Under the pieces are notes generated by a model. It had not been told where the DNA came from. It made no database searches and was given only the letters and a program-made list of their open reading frames with translations. Source: Pseudomonadota bacterium (GTDB lineage: Bacteria; Pseudomonadota; Gammaproteobacteria; Burkholderiales; Usitatibacteraceae). From it: a stretch of DNA of 64,000 nt. The translations under genes were made by a program, and so were the position numbers. This document shows positions 22,430 to 31,560 of the stretch, one piece after another. The stretch lies in the NCBI GenBank assembly GCA_029781595.1, contig JAKOWJ010000161.1:1-64000 (forward strand), written 5' to 3'. Every line of letters begins with the position of its first letter. The stretch's first letter is position 1.

Positions 22430-23610
22430 GGCAATCGGGCGCGATGCGGATCACGCGCCGGCAGGCCGGCTACGGCGCGCTGGCCGCCGTCGTCGTGGCG
22501 CTGCTCGCCTGGTGGGCCTGGCCCTCGCCGCGCCTGGTGGAGACCGCGCGCGCAGCCCGCGGCCCGGTGCAGGTGACCGTCGAGGACGACGGCGAGACGC
22601 GCGCCATCGACCGCTACGGCGTGGCGGCGCCCGTGGCCGGGCGGCTGCTGCGCGTGGACCTTCGCGAGGGCGATCCCGTGCGCGCCGGGCAGGTCGTGGC
22701 CACGATCGCGCCGCTGCCGCTCTCCGCCGCCGACCGCGACATGCTGGAGGCCAAGCTCGCCTCGGCGCAGGCGCTGGGCCGGGAGGCGGACGAGCGCGTG
22801 CGCCGCGCCGAGGCCGACGCCGCGCAGGCGACGCGCGAGCGCGAGCGCGCGGCCGACCTCGTCGCGCGCAGGTTCGTCTCCGAGCAGTCCCTGGAGCAGG
22901 CGGTCGTCACGGAGAAGACGCGCCTGGCGGACCTGCGGGCGGCCCGCTCGCGCGCGCTGTCCGCGGCGGCGGACGCGGAGGCGGCCCGGGCGGCCCTCGC
23001 GGCGGTGCGCGCCCGCGCGCCCACGGTCGGCGTGGTCTCGCCGGTGACGGGCCGCGTGCTGCAGGTGCTGGAGAAGAGCGAGCGCGTCGTCGCGCCGGGC
23101 GCCGTCATCGTCAACGTGGGCGACCCGCGGGCCCTCGAGATCGTCGTGGACCTGCTCTCGAGCGACGCCGTGCGCGTGCGGCCGGGCATGCGCATGCTCG
23201 TCACGGGCTGGGGCGGGGCCGAGGCCGTCGAGGCCGTCGTGCGCAAGGTCGAGCCCGCCGCCTTCCGCAAGGTCTCCGCGCTCGGCGTCGAGGAGCAGCG
23301 CGTGAACGTCGTCGCCGACTTCAGGGCCGTGCCGCCCGGCCTGGGGGACGCCTACCGCATCGACGCGCGCATCGTTCTGGCGGAGAAGGCGGACGCGCTT
23401 CGCGTGCCCGTGGGCGCGCTCTTCCGGCGCGACGGGCGCTGGACGGTGTTCGTCGTGGACGGCGGGCGCCTGGCCGCGCGCGGGGTGGAGGTGGGCCTGC
23501 TCGGCGCGCGCCACGCCGAGGTGGTGGCCGGGCTCTCGGAGAACGAGGAAGTGGTGCTCTACCCCGGCAACGACCTGGCCGAGGGCGAGCGCGTGCGCAC
23601 GCGCCGCTAG
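22426..23610 (+). CDS. HlyD/MacA-type periplasmic adaptor subunit
   Basis: 394-aa membrane-fusion protein. One N-terminal membrane anchor (GYGALAAVVVALLAWWAW), a split biotinyl-lipoyl domain (VAGRLLRV...GDPV; VSPVTGRVLQV), a long Ala/Arg-rich coiled-coil hairpin (~105-205) and a beta-barrel/MP domain with VRVPVGALF-like region. Such adaptors connect inner-membrane ABC exporters to an outer-membrane channel. No TolC-like gene is in the window. ATG at 22426 overlaps the permease stop by 4 nt. It converges on mnmC with only 13 nt between stops. Confidence 0.86.
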   Translation: MRQSGAMRITRRQAGYGALAAVVVALLAWWAWPSPRLVETARAARGPVQVTVEDDGETRAIDRYGVAAPVAGRLLRVDLREGDPVRAGQVVATIAPLPLSAADRDMLEAKLASAQALGREADERVRRAEADAAQATRERERAADLVARRFVSEQSLEQAVVTEKTRLADLRAARSRALSAAADAEAARAALAAVRARAPTVGVVSPVTGRVLQVLEKSERVVAPGAVIVNVGDPRALEIVVDLLSSDAVRVRPGMRMLVTGWGGAEAVEAVVRKVEPAAFRKVSALGVEEQRVNVVADFRAVPPGLGDAYRIDARIVLAEKADALRVPVGALFRRDGRWTVFVVDGGRLAARGVEVGLLGARHAEVVAGLSENEEVVLYPGNDLAEGERVRTRR

Positions 23611-23623
23611 CCCGGGCGCCCGT

Positions 23624-25453
23624 TCACGACAGGAAGCGCCGCGGCGAGATCGCGCCCGCCAGCTCGCGCGGCAGCGGCAGCGGCTCGCCCGCGAGCCGCG
23701 AGGCGAGGAGCTCGGCGCCCAGCGGCGCCCACAGCAGCCCGCGCGAGCCCAGGCCGGTGGCCACCCACAGGCCCGGCTGCGCCGTGTCGCCGAAGATGGG
23801 CAGGCGGTCCGGCACCGTGGCGCGGAAGCCGGCCAGCCCCTCGAGGTCCATCGGGTGCAGGTCCCCGGCGAAGCCGGGCAGCATCGACTCGACGCGCGCG
23901 AGGTTCTCGCGGTGGTCGGCCGCGCGCACGTCCTCGCCCGCGTCGTCGTGCTGGTAGGTCGCGCCGGCCACGTGGCCGCCGTCGGGCAGGGGCGCCACGT
24001 AGCCGCTGCCGCTCACGACGATGTCGAGCTGGCGCCCCGGCGCCTGCGGCAGGAAGGTCACCTGGCCGCGCACGCTCGCGAGCGGCAGCCGCGCCTCGGG
24101 AACGAGGCGCTTCGCGTCGGCGGCGTTCGCGAGGACGAGCGTGGGCGCCTCCGCGATCACCGAGCCCGCGGCGTCGAGCGCGCGCCAGTCGGCCCCTTCC
24201 CGTTCCAGGCGCGCCACCGTGCGCCCGGTGAGGCGACGGACGCGCTCGCCCGCCCGCGCGAGCAATGCCACGGCGAGGCTGCCGGGCGACACCCAGGCCC
24301 CGCCGGCCATCCACCAGCCGCCGCCGCGCACGGGCCGGCCCGCGAGGCGCGCGGCCTCGTCCGCGTCGACGGTGCGCAGGAATTCCGGCGGGTGCTCCTG
24401 CGCCTGGACGATGGCGGCGAAGCGCGCCGCCTCGTCGTCGCCGTCGGCGAGCTGGAGCACGCCGCAGCGGCGCCACAGCAGGTGGTAGCCGTCGTGCTGC
24501 AGCGCCCGGAAGTGCTGCAGGGCGTAGAGGAAGGCCGGCCGCGAGAGCTGCGCGTTGACCGCGTCCCGGATGTTGGCGATGGGGCGCACCACGCCGGCCA
24601 GTGCGCCGCCGCGGTGCTCGCGCGCGTCGAGGAGGTCCACCTCCCAGCCGCGCGAGGCGAGGCGCTCGGCGCAGAGCGTGCCGGCCAGGCCCGCCCCCAC
24701 CACCACGGCGCGGCGGCGCGGCGTGGCCGGCGTGGCCGGCTCGCCCTCGCGCACGCCCGCGAGCATCTCGCGCTTGGCGCCGAACCCCTCGCGCTTCTCG
24801 ACGCGGAATCCGGCGTCCGCCAGCGCGGCCCTCACGCCGCCCGCGACGGTCCAGGTGGCCAGCGTCGCGCCGGGCGCGGCGAGCCTCGCCAGCTCGCGCA
24901 CCACCTCGGGCGACCACATCCCGGGGTTGCGCGCCGGCGCGAAGCCGTCGAGGAAGAGCGCGTCGGCCCGCGCCACGAGCCGCGGCAGGAGCTCGGCCGC
25001 CTCGCCCGCCATCAGCGTGAGCGTCACCCGGCCGCCGTCGAACTGCAGGCGGTGGAATCCCGCGAGCGGCGGCGGCCAGTTCGCGACGAGCGCGCCGGCC
25101 AGCGCGCGCAGCTCCTCGTACGGCGCGAGGGCCGCGGCGAGGTCCCCGGCGCCGAAGGGGTGCTTCTCCACCGAGACGAAGTGCAGGCGCGCGGGGCCGC
25201 CCGGCTCGGCACGCAGCGCGTCCCAGGCGGCCAGGAAGTTCAGGCCCATCCCGAAGCCCGTCTCGAGGATGGTGAACGACTCTCGCCCGCGCCAGCGCGC
25301 GGGCAGGCCGTTGCCGGCGAGAAAGACGTGTCGCGCCTGCGCGAGGCCGCCGTCGGCGGAGTGGTAGACGTCCCCGAACCCGGGGGCGAAGGGCACGCCC
25401 TCGGGGCTTCGCGCCAGCCGGGCGGGCGTGACGCAGACGCTGCGGACGGTCAT
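23624..25453 (-). CDS. mnmC: Bifunctional tRNA mnm5U34 enzyme MnmC
   Basis: 609-aa fused enzyme that finishes the mnm5(s2)U34 wobble modification. The N-terminal half (~1-240) is the SAM-dependent methyltransferase (ETGFGMGLNFLAAW, DALFLDGFAPARNPGMW). The C-terminal half (~250-609) is the FAD-dependent oxidase that removes the carboxymethyl group (VVGAGLAGTLCAERLA dinucleotide motif, GSRGLLWAPLGAE). Length and order match MnmC of E. coli. Start ATG 25453 (MTVRSVCVTP); an 18-codon upstream extension is unlikely. Confidence 0.93.
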   Translation of the reverse strand: MTVRSVCVTPARLARSPEGVPFAPGFGDVYHSADGGLAQARHVFLAGNGLPARWRGRESFTILETGFGMGLNFLAAWDALRAEPGGPARLHFVSVEKHPFGAGDLAAALAPYEELRALAGALVANWPPPLAGFHRLQFDGGRVTLTLMAGEAAELLPRLVARADALFLDGFAPARNPGMWSPEVVRELARLAAPGATLATWTVAGGVRAALADAGFRVEKREGFGAKREMLAGVREGEPATPATPRRRAVVVGAGLAGTLCAERLASRGWEVDLLDAREHRGGALAGVVRPIANIRDAVNAQLSRPAFLYALQHFRALQHDGYHLLWRRCGVLQLADGDDEAARFAAIVQAQEHPPEFLRTVDADEAARLAGRPVRGGGWWMAGGAWVSPGSLAVALLARAGERVRRLTGRTVARLEREGADWRALDAAGSVIAEAPTLVLANAADAKRLVPEARLPLASVRGQVTFLPQAPGRQLDIVVSGSGYVAPLPDGGHVAGATYQHDDAGEDVRAADHRENLARVESMLPGFAGDLHPMDLEGLAGFRATVPDRLPIFGDTAQPGLWVATGLGSRGLLWAPLGAELLASRLAGEPLPLPRELAGAISPRRFLS

Positions 25454-25553
25454 GGGCGAATCATACCGCTCCCGTCCGCGGGGCCCGGCGCGGGTTCCCA
25501 TCGGCACGGCCCAAAGGAGTGAAAAGCCGTGCCTCCCGCGCCGGTTGCGGAAC

Positions 25554-26399
25554 CTAGTAGAGCGTGGACGACAGGCGCCGGCGGTAGTCCGCGACGAGCG
25601 CCGGGTCCGCGGCGGCCATCTCGAACACGGCGAGCATCTTGCGCCGGCCCGCGTCGTCCTCGAAGGCCCGGTCGCGCCTCACGATCTCCAGCAGCTGCTC
25701 GAGCGCGCTCGCGAAGTCGCGCCCGGCGATGTGCACCTCCGCGAGATCCAGGCGCGCGCGCAGGTCCGCGGGGTCCGCGGCGATCCGGCGCGCGAGTTCG
25801 CCGGCCGGGGGCAGGCTCCCGGCGCGCTCGGCCGCCTCCAGGCGCGCCTGCACCGTCGCGTGCGAGGAGGCCTGGGGCGCGCGTGGCGAGAGCTGGCCCC
25901 ACTGCTCGCGGGCTGCCGCGAGTTCGCCGCGGTCCGCGAGGATCGCGACGAGATCGAGCCGCGCGGCGTCGTTGGACGGGTCGAGCGCGAGGGCGTTGCG
26001 CAGGTGCCCTTCGGCGAGCGAAGCCTGGCCCGAGGCCAGGGCGTTGCGTGCCGCGCGCAGCTCGAGCTTGCTCGGGTCGGGCACGAGCTTGTCGAGGAAG
26101 GCGCGCAGCGCCCCCTCGGGCTGGGCGCCGAGGAACTGCGAGACGGGCTTGCCGTCGACGAAGGCCACGACGAAGGGGATGGAGCGCACGCCGAACTGCG
26201 CGGAGAGCTCGGGGTTCTCGTCGGAGTTCACCTTCACGAGCTTCCAGCGCCCGGCGGACTCGCGCTCGAGCTTCTCGAGCAGCGGGCCCAGCGCGCGGCA
26301 CGGCCCGCACCAGGGCGCCCAGAAGTCCACGAGCACGGGTACCTCGCGCGAGGCCTCGAGCACGTCGCGCTCGAAGGAAGCCAGGGTGGCGTCGATCAT
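25554..26399 (-). CDS. CnoX/YbbN-like thioredoxin-TPR co-chaperone
   Basis: 281 aa. An N-terminal thioredoxin domain (1-110) with the redox site WCGPC and the cis-Pro region IPFVV is followed by a TPR-like helical domain (~115-280, e.g. ALASGQASLAEGHLRNALALDP). This is the YbbN/CnoX architecture, a holdase that protects chaperone clients during oxidative stress. Unlike E. coli CnoX (SXXC), both cysteines are present, so redox activity is possible. RBS GGGAGAG precedes the ATG. Probably monocistronic. Confidence 0.85.
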   Translation of the reverse strand: MIDATLASFERDVLEASREVPVLVDFWAPWCGPCRALGPLLEKLERESAGRWKLVKVNSDENPELSAQFGVRSIPFVVAFVDGKPVSQFLGAQPEGALRAFLDKLVPDPSKLELRAARNALASGQASLAEGHLRNALALDPSNDAARLDLVAILADRGELAAAREQWGQLSPRAPQASSHATVQARLEAAERAGSLPPAGELARRIAADPADLRARLDLAEVHIAGRDFASALEQLLEIVRRDRAFEDDAGRRKMLAVFEMAAADPALVADYRRRLSSTLY

Positions 26400-26545
26400 G
26401 GGACTCTCCCGTATCCGGTCAGGAAGTTAGATGGAGCCGCCTTCCCCGAGTTCAAGGCGCCTGGCCCGCGCCGGCATGGCCGGCCGCGCGCCGCTGCCCG
26501 ATAATGGCGCGAGGCCCCGCCTTCGCCGGGGCGGGGAGTGGCGCG

Positions 26546-26965
26546 ATGGCGCTCAGGCTGGAGCTACCGGCGGGACTCGCCGGCACGGCGGAACTGGTGG
26601 TCGGCGAGCAGCACACCGCGCCGCGGGTGGGCAGCGGACGCATCCACGTGCTCGCCACGCCGGTGATGATCAACCTCATCGAGGCGGCGGCGCTGGCGGC
26701 GGTGGAGCAGTCGCTCCCCGAGCAGCACCAGAGCCTGGGCACCCGCCTGGACGTCTCGCACGTGGCCGCCACGCCCGTGGGCATGCGCGTGCGCGCCACC
26801 GCCGAGGTGGTCCGCGTCGAAGGGCGCACGATCCACTTCCGCGTGCGCGCGGAGGACGAGCGCGAGCTGATCGGCGAGGGCACGCACGAGCGCGTGGTCG
26901 TGAACGTGGAGCGCTTCGACCAGCGCGTGCGGGACAAGGCGGCCGGCGGCGGCCGCGCCGGCTAG
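26546..26965 (+). CDS. Hot-dog thioesterase family protein (FlK-like)
   Basis: 139-aa hot-dog fold protein. Residues TPVMINLIEAAALAAVE and LGTRLDVSHVAATPVG are typical of the fluoroacetyl-CoA-thioesterase-like subgroup. It probably hydrolyses an acyl-CoA in the cytosol; substrate not known. ATG at 26546 is preceded by GGGGAG. It converges on the DUF3149 gene with 3 nt between stops. Confidence 0.8.
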   Translation: MALRLELPAGLAGTAELVVGEQHTAPRVGSGRIHVLATPVMINLIEAAALAAVEQSLPEQHQSLGTRLDVSHVAATPVGMRVRATAEVVRVEGRTIHFRVRAEDERELIGEGTHERVVVNVERFDQRVRDKAAGGGRAG

Positions 26966-26968
26966 CGG

Positions 26969-27115
26969 CTACTGGCGGTCGGCGGCCTCGTCCTCGGCCA
27001 TCTTCGCGGTCACGAACCGGTACAGGAAGCCGGCGATCACGAAGATGATGACGATGACGGCGAGGCTCATGAGGCCCACGTCGCTCGAAAAGAGCTCCTT
27101 GGTCACGGAGTTCAT
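26969..27115 (-). CDS. DUF3149-family single-pass membrane protein
   Basis: 48 aa: a short head (MNSVTKELFSSDVGLMSL), one strong membrane helix (AVIVIIFVIAGFLYRF) and a charged tail (MAEDEAADRQ). This pattern matches the small DUF3149 family found in beta- and gammaproteobacteria. No known function. AGGGGAC lies at RBS distance from the ATG at 27115. Confidence 0.75.
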   Translation of the reverse strand: MNSVTKELFSSDVGLMSLAVIVIIFVIAGFLYRFVTAKMAEDEAADRQ

Positions 27116-27201
27116 GGTCTTGTCCCCTGGTCCTGGTGGTGGCGTCGGCCCCAACCTAGCCCGCCGTCGCGGGGTTTTTCCTGATGCCGATCAAACCCCG
27201 C

Positions 27202-28476
27202 TCAGGCCGGGCGGCCGGCCCGGGGCGGCGGCAGGCGCCCCTCCAGGAGCTTGAGCGCCTGGTAGAGGATGGGGTCGCCCGGCCCGCCGCTGGGCGCGAT
27301 GATGTCCACCGGCAGCGTCGGGCGCACCGCCTCGCGCGGCGTGCCGTCGGGGTGGAAGATGCGCGAGGCCGGGAATCGCGCCTCGATCCCCGAGCCGGGG
27401 AGCCGAATCTCGTGGGCGTCGCCCCGCACCCCGGCCATGCGCGTGCCCACGAGCGTCGCCTTCGCCACGGCCTCCAGGCCCACCGCGAGGGACTCGCCCT
27501 CGCCCGCCGTCCAGGCGTCCACCAGCACGACGACGGGCGCCGTGTACGTGAACGGGCCGCGCGGCACCACGCGGTCCGCGGGCTGGGCGGAGAGGTGCCG
27601 GCCGTGCGGCACGCGCACGATCCACGGCGTCTCGCGCACGGCGAAGCGGCCCAGCAGCGCCTCGGCCACGGCGGGCGACCCGCCCGACTGCGTCTCGCGC
27701 AGGTCCAGGATGAGGGCGCGCGTGTCGCGGAAGAGGAGCATCGCCGCGTCGAAGTGGCGCACCAGGCTCGCCTCGGCGAGGTTGTTCTTGGGGCGCAGGT
27801 ACCCGAGGTCGCGGCTCTCGCCGATCCGGCGGGCGACGACCGGCGGGGTGCCGGCCGGCGGCAGGTCCTGGCGCTCGATCTCGAGCCTCCGCACGCGGCC
27901 ACCGGCGCGCACCTCGATCGCCACCTGGCCGGCCCACGGCCCGGCGAGCAGCCGGCGCAGGGCCCAGTTGCGCGCGTGCGGATCCGACTGGCGAGCGCCG
28001 CGCAGCAGGGCGCGCACCGCCGCCTCCACGGGCTGGCCCCGCACGGCGGCGACGCGCATGCCGGGAACGGCGCCCGCCACGTCCGCCACGCTGCCGGCCC
28101 GCACGGCGGAGATCACGGCGTCGCCGCCGGTCCACTCGGCCCAGAGGTCGGTCGCCGACGGCAGCGGCCGCGGCGAGCCGGGCGCGTGGGCGTCGAGCCA
28201 CACGCTCTCGTCCGCCAGCTCCGCGAGCAGGCCGTCGAGCGCGGCGATCAGGGCGTCGCGCCCTTGCGCGCCCGCGGCACGCGGCCGCCACCGCGCGCGC
28301 GCCGCCCGCCAGTCCACGCCGCGATCGAAGTATGCGTACCGCGCCTCCACCGCCTTCCACAGCGTGTCGAAGTCCGCCGCCGGCCCCGGGGCCGCGGGCG
28401 CGGGCGCGGCGCGCGCGAGCGACGGTGCCGCCGCCAGGGCGAGGGCATCGCGCAGGAACCGCCGGCGGCTCGCCAT
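27202..28476 (-). CDS. S41-family peptidase-like protein, Tat-exported, nucleophile apparently lost
   Basis: 424 aa. Twin-arginine-type signal (SRRRFLRDALALAAAP), N-terminal helical segment, PDZ-like region (GSVADVAGAVPGMRV) and a C-terminal-processing-peptidase-like core (LGYLRPKNNLAEA, ALILDLRETQSGGSP, VVLVDAWTAGEGE). In active S41 enzymes the last motif carries the catalytic Ser (T-x-S-x-G-E). Here the aligned residue is Gly (TAGEGE), so it may be a non-proteolytic homologue. It lies 14 nt after the carboxymuconolactone decarboxylase-like gene and is likely co-transcribed with it. Confidence 0.72.
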   Translation of the reverse strand: MASRRRFLRDALALAAAPSLARAAPAPAAPGPAADFDTLWKAVEARYAYFDRGVDWRAARARWRPRAAGAQGRDALIAALDGLLAELADESVWLDAHAPGSPRPLPSATDLWAEWTGGDAVISAVRAGSVADVAGAVPGMRVAAVRGQPVEAAVRALLRGARQSDPHARNWALRRLLAGPWAGQVAIEVRAGGRVRRLEIERQDLPPAGTPPVVARRIGESRDLGYLRPKNNLAEASLVRHFDAAMLLFRDTRALILDLRETQSGGSPAVAEALLGRFAVRETPWIVRVPHGRHLSAQPADRVVPRGPFTYTAPVVVLVDAWTAGEGESLAVGLEAVAKATLVGTRMAGVRGDAHEIRLPGSGIEARFPASRIFHPDGTPREAVRPTLPVDIIAPSGGPGDPILYQALKLLEGRLPPPRAGRPA

Positions 28477-28490
28477 GCGCGGCGCGCGCC

Positions 28491-29054
28491 CTAGGGCGCG
28501 AGGGGCGGCGCCACGCCCTCGGGCAGGGGCGTGCGCGCGACGTTCATGACCATCGCGAGGAGCGTGTAGTACCCGCACAGCCCGCACAGGTCCACCACGC
28601 CGCGCTCGCCGAAGTGCTCGAGCACGCGCGCATAGGTCTCGTCGCTCACGCCGCGGTTCGCCTGCAGCTCCTGCAGGAAGTCGTGCACCGCCGCCTCGTC
28701 GGGCGCCATCGCGTCGGGGCGGCGACCCTCGGCCACCGCGCGGATGTGCCCGCGGGGCACGCCGGCGCGCTCGGCGATGGGCTCGTGGATGTGCCACTCG
28801 TACTGCTGCGACCAGCGGCGCGCGACCACGAGGATGGCGAACTCCGACAGGCGCGGGGGCAGGGCGCTGCGGTAGCGCAGGTACTCGCCCGTCTTCTGCA
28901 GGGGCGAGAGCAGGCCGGGGCTGCGCAGCAGCGGCACGAAGGGGCCGAACACGGCGCCGCGCGGCCCGGAGGCCAGCTCGGCGGCCGCCTCGCGCTGCGC
29001 CGGCGTGAGGCTCTCCGGGGGCTGCGCGGGCATGCGGTCGGATGGCGGGTTCAT
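28491..29054 (-). CDS. Carboxymuconolactone decarboxylase (AhpD-like) family protein
   Basis: 187-aa all-helical protein. The family core is present: EFAILVVARRW, EWHIHEP, and the C-terminal CGLCGYYTLLAMVMN. In AhpD a CxxC is redox active; here the cysteines are C-G-L-C near residue ~163, a different position, so I would not assume peroxidase-reductase activity. Similar proteins occur in aromatic degradation and in unknown roles. Starts at ATG 29054 and precedes the S41-like gene in an apparent operon. Confidence 0.75.
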   Translation of the reverse strand: MNPPSDRMPAQPPESLTPAQREAAAELASGPRGAVFGPFVPLLRSPGLLSPLQKTGEYLRYRSALPPRLSEFAILVVARRWSQQYEWHIHEPIAERAGVPRGHIRAVAEGRRPDAMAPDEAAVHDFLQELQANRGVSDETYARVLEHFGERGVVDLCGLCGYYTLLAMVMNVARTPLPEGVAPPLAP

Positions 29055-29232
29055 CGGCGTCCCTGGCTGGTGCGGCGCCGGCGGCGTCGCGGGTGACGGA
29101 AGACGCCCGCGATGATGTCACCGCGGGCCGGGGGACGGTCTTCGGGTATTCCCGCATCCGGGTCCCGGGGCCCATGCTGGTCGCGCGCGGCGCGCGCGTC
29201 GATGACCGGGGTCAAACGGGCCGCGGCGCCGC

Positions 29233-30399
29233 TCAGGCCGCGCGCGAGCGCCCCATGGAGACGGCCGCGACGCGGTTGCGGCCGCGGTGCTTGGCCACGT
29301 AGAGCGCCTCGTCGGCGCGCGCGATGAGCGCGTCGAGCGACTCGGGCCCCTCGTCGATGCGCGAGGCGACCCCGGCGCTGACCGTGAGCGACAGGTCGGC
29401 GCCGTCGATGCCGAACGAGGCGCGCTCGACGGCCTTGCGGATGCGCCCGGCGAGGGCCACGGCGCCGGGGCCGGGCACGTCCGGAAGCAGCAGGCAGAAC
29501 TCCTCGCCGCCGTAGCGCACGAGGATGTCCTCCTGGCGCAGCTGTTCGCCCACCACCTCCGCGAAGCGCCGCAGCACGCGGTCGCCGGCGAGGTGGCCGT
29601 GCGTGTCGTTCACGCGCTTGAAGTGGTCCACGTCCAGCAGCACCAGGGAGAGCGGCGTCTCCAGGCGGCGGGCGCGGGCGAGCTGGCGGCCGGCCAGCTC
29701 GAGGAAGGTGCGGCGGTTGAACACGCCGGTGAGCGGGTCCACGGAAGCGAGCTCGCGCGAGAGGTGCTCGGCGCGCTCGCGCTGCATCAGCAGGAACGAG
29801 ACCGTGGAGAGCAGGATCGCGCCCCAGGTCGCGAGCAGCGCCAACGCCTGCACGGGGGCCGGGGCGAGGAGGCCGCCGGCGGCCGACGGATCGAGCAGCG
29901 GCGCGGCGCCGCGCACCGCGAAGCTCGCCGCGCCGGTGGCGAAGCTGGCGAGGAAGAGCCCGTGGGGGCCCGCGCTCACGCCCGGCTCGCGCTTCCAGGC
30001 GACGGCGCCCACCGCGGCCGCGAACGCCGCGTGCAGCACGTTGGCGAGCGCGAAGCGCAGGGTCGGGTCGTCCAGGGGGATGCCCACGGCCAGCACGGCC
30101 ACGCCGGCCGCGGCGGCGGGCGCGATGCGCGGCAGGCGCTTGCCGCGGAACTCGAGGATGGCCGCGGCCGCGAGCGCGAAGGAAACCCCCAGCAGCCCGT
30201 TGGGCACCACCACCGAGGCCCAGTCCGGGATCTGCCCGCGCCCCGAGAAGAGGACGAACGCGCCCGCCTGCGCGAGGAGCGAGAGCGTCCAGGGCGCGAG
30301 GCCGGCGCCCAGGCGCCGCCCGGTGCCGATCCAGAGCGAGACGGCGAGGACCAGGTTGGTCGTCACCATCACGGCGAAGAGGGAGCGGACGTCGATCAT
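29233..30399 (-). CDS. Membrane-bound GGDEF diguanylate cyclase
   Basis: 388-aa enzyme making cyclic di-GMP. The N-terminal ~205 residues hold about six to seven membrane helices (a MASE-like sensor of unknown ligand). The GGDEF domain occupies ~215-380 (DPLTGVFNRR, DVDHFKRVND, active site GGEEF). The inhibitory I-site RQED stands five residues before GGEEF, so product feedback is expected. Active by motif. Alone on its strand, ~107 nt from the neighbouring Bug receptor. Confidence 0.9.
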   Translation of the reverse strand: MIDVRSLFAVMVTTNLVLAVSLWIGTGRRLGAGLAPWTLSLLAQAGAFVLFSGRGQIPDWASVVVPNGLLGVSFALAAAAILEFRGKRLPRIAPAAAAGVAVLAVGIPLDDPTLRFALANVLHAAFAAAVGAVAWKREPGVSAGPHGLFLASFATGAASFAVRGAAPLLDPSAAGGLLAPAPVQALALLATWGAILLSTVSFLLMQRERAEHLSRELASVDPLTGVFNRRTFLELAGRQLARARRLETPLSLVLLDVDHFKRVNDTHGHLAGDRVLRRFAEVVGEQLRQEDILVRYGGEEFCLLLPDVPGPGAVALAGRIRKAVERASFGIDGADLSLTVSAGVASRIDEGPESLDALIARADEALYVAKHRGRNRVAAVSMGRSRAA

Positions 30400-30506
30400 G
30401 GCCGCAAGGCTAGGGGACCGCCCCCCGGCCCGCCGTGCGCCGCGTCACATCCTGCCCCTCGCGCGGGTGACAGGCGTAACGCCGCGCGTGAGGATCGAAA
30501 CGCAAG

Positions 30507-31475
30507 TCAGTCCACCCGGCCGATGCGCTGCACGACGGCCGAGAGCTTTCGCGCGTCGGCGTCCCAGAAGGCGCGGAACGCGGGCTGGTCGAGGTACTGC
30601 ACGGGCGTCTCCACCCTGGCCAGGGCCGAGCGGAACGCGGGATCCGCGGCGGCGGCGCGGGCGGCCTCGCGAAGGCGCTCGACGACCGGCGCGGGCGTGC
30701 CGGCGGGCACGAAGAGCCCCGTCCACTGCGAGAACCCGGCGTCGTAGCCCAGTTCCTTCAGGGTGGGAACGTCCGGCAGCGCCGGGTGGCGCGTCTCGCC
30801 CCAGGAAGCGAGGACGCGGACCTTGCCTGCCTTGAGGTGGCCCATGATCGACGACGGCCCGGTGGACAGGGCGTCGACGTTGCCGCCGAGCAGCGCCACC
30901 ACGGCGGGGCCGGCGCCGGTGAAGGGCACGTGCAGCATGCGCGTGCCGGCCGAGCCCATGAGCATCTCCATGGGCACGTGCATCGTGCCGTAGTTGCCCG
31001 AGGAGCCGTACGGGATCGCCCCCGGCGCGCGCCGCGCGGCCTCGAGCATGTCCTTCGCGCTCCGCCACGGGCTGTCGGCGCGCACCGCGAGCACGGTGGG
31101 ATCGGCCGTGAAGCGCGCGATGGGCTCGAGCTGCGCGAGCTGGTACATCGGCGCGCGCCCGAGCAGGCGGTCGGCTTCCGGGATGATCGAGATCGAGGAG
31201 AGCGCGAGGAGCACGGTGTAGCCGTCGGCCTTCGCCCGCGCCACGTACTGCATGCCCACGCCGCCGCCCGCGCCCGCCTTGTTCTCCACCACCACCGACT
31301 GGCGCAGGTGCCGGCCCATCGCCTCCGCCAGGGGCCGGGCCGTGATGTCCGCCACGCCGCCCGGCGGGAAGGGCACGATCATGGTGACCGTGCGCGTCGG
31401 GTAGTCGGGCTGGGCGGCGGCGGGCAGGGCGAGGGCGAGCGCGGCGCAGGCGGCGCCGGCGTAGCGGGCGAGCAT
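30507..31475 (-). CDS. Tripartite tricarboxylate transporter (Bug family) binding protein
   Basis: 322-aa periplasmic receptor. Signal peptide (MLARYAGAACAALALALPAAA) then the Bug hallmarks PTRTVTMIVPFPPGGVADI, ENKAGAGG and YGSSGNYG. These proteins bind carboxylic acids and feed TctAB-type importers. No TctA/TctB gene is in the window, as is common for Bug receptors in betaproteobacteria. Strong RBS AGGAGG before ATG 31475. Ligand unknown. Confidence 0.87.
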   Translation of the reverse strand: MLARYAGAACAALALALPAAAQPDYPTRTVTMIVPFPPGGVADITARPLAEAMGRHLRQSVVVENKAGAGGGVGMQYVARAKADGYTVLLALSSISIIPEADRLLGRAPMYQLAQLEPIARFTADPTVLAVRADSPWRSAKDMLEAARRAPGAIPYGSSGNYGTMHVPMEMLMGSAGTRMLHVPFTGAGPAVVALLGGNVDALSTGPSSIMGHLKAGKVRVLASWGETRHPALPDVPTLKELGYDAGFSQWTGLFVPAGTPAPVVERLREAARAAAADPAFRSALARVETPVQYLDQPAFRAFWDADARKLSAVVQRIGRVD

Positions 31476-31560
31476 GGAGTTCCTCCTCTGGCCGGGGTCG
31501 GGGTCCCCGTTTTCGCCCATCCTAGCGCCAATCGGCCTGGCGGGTGGCGGCGGCCGGCGC

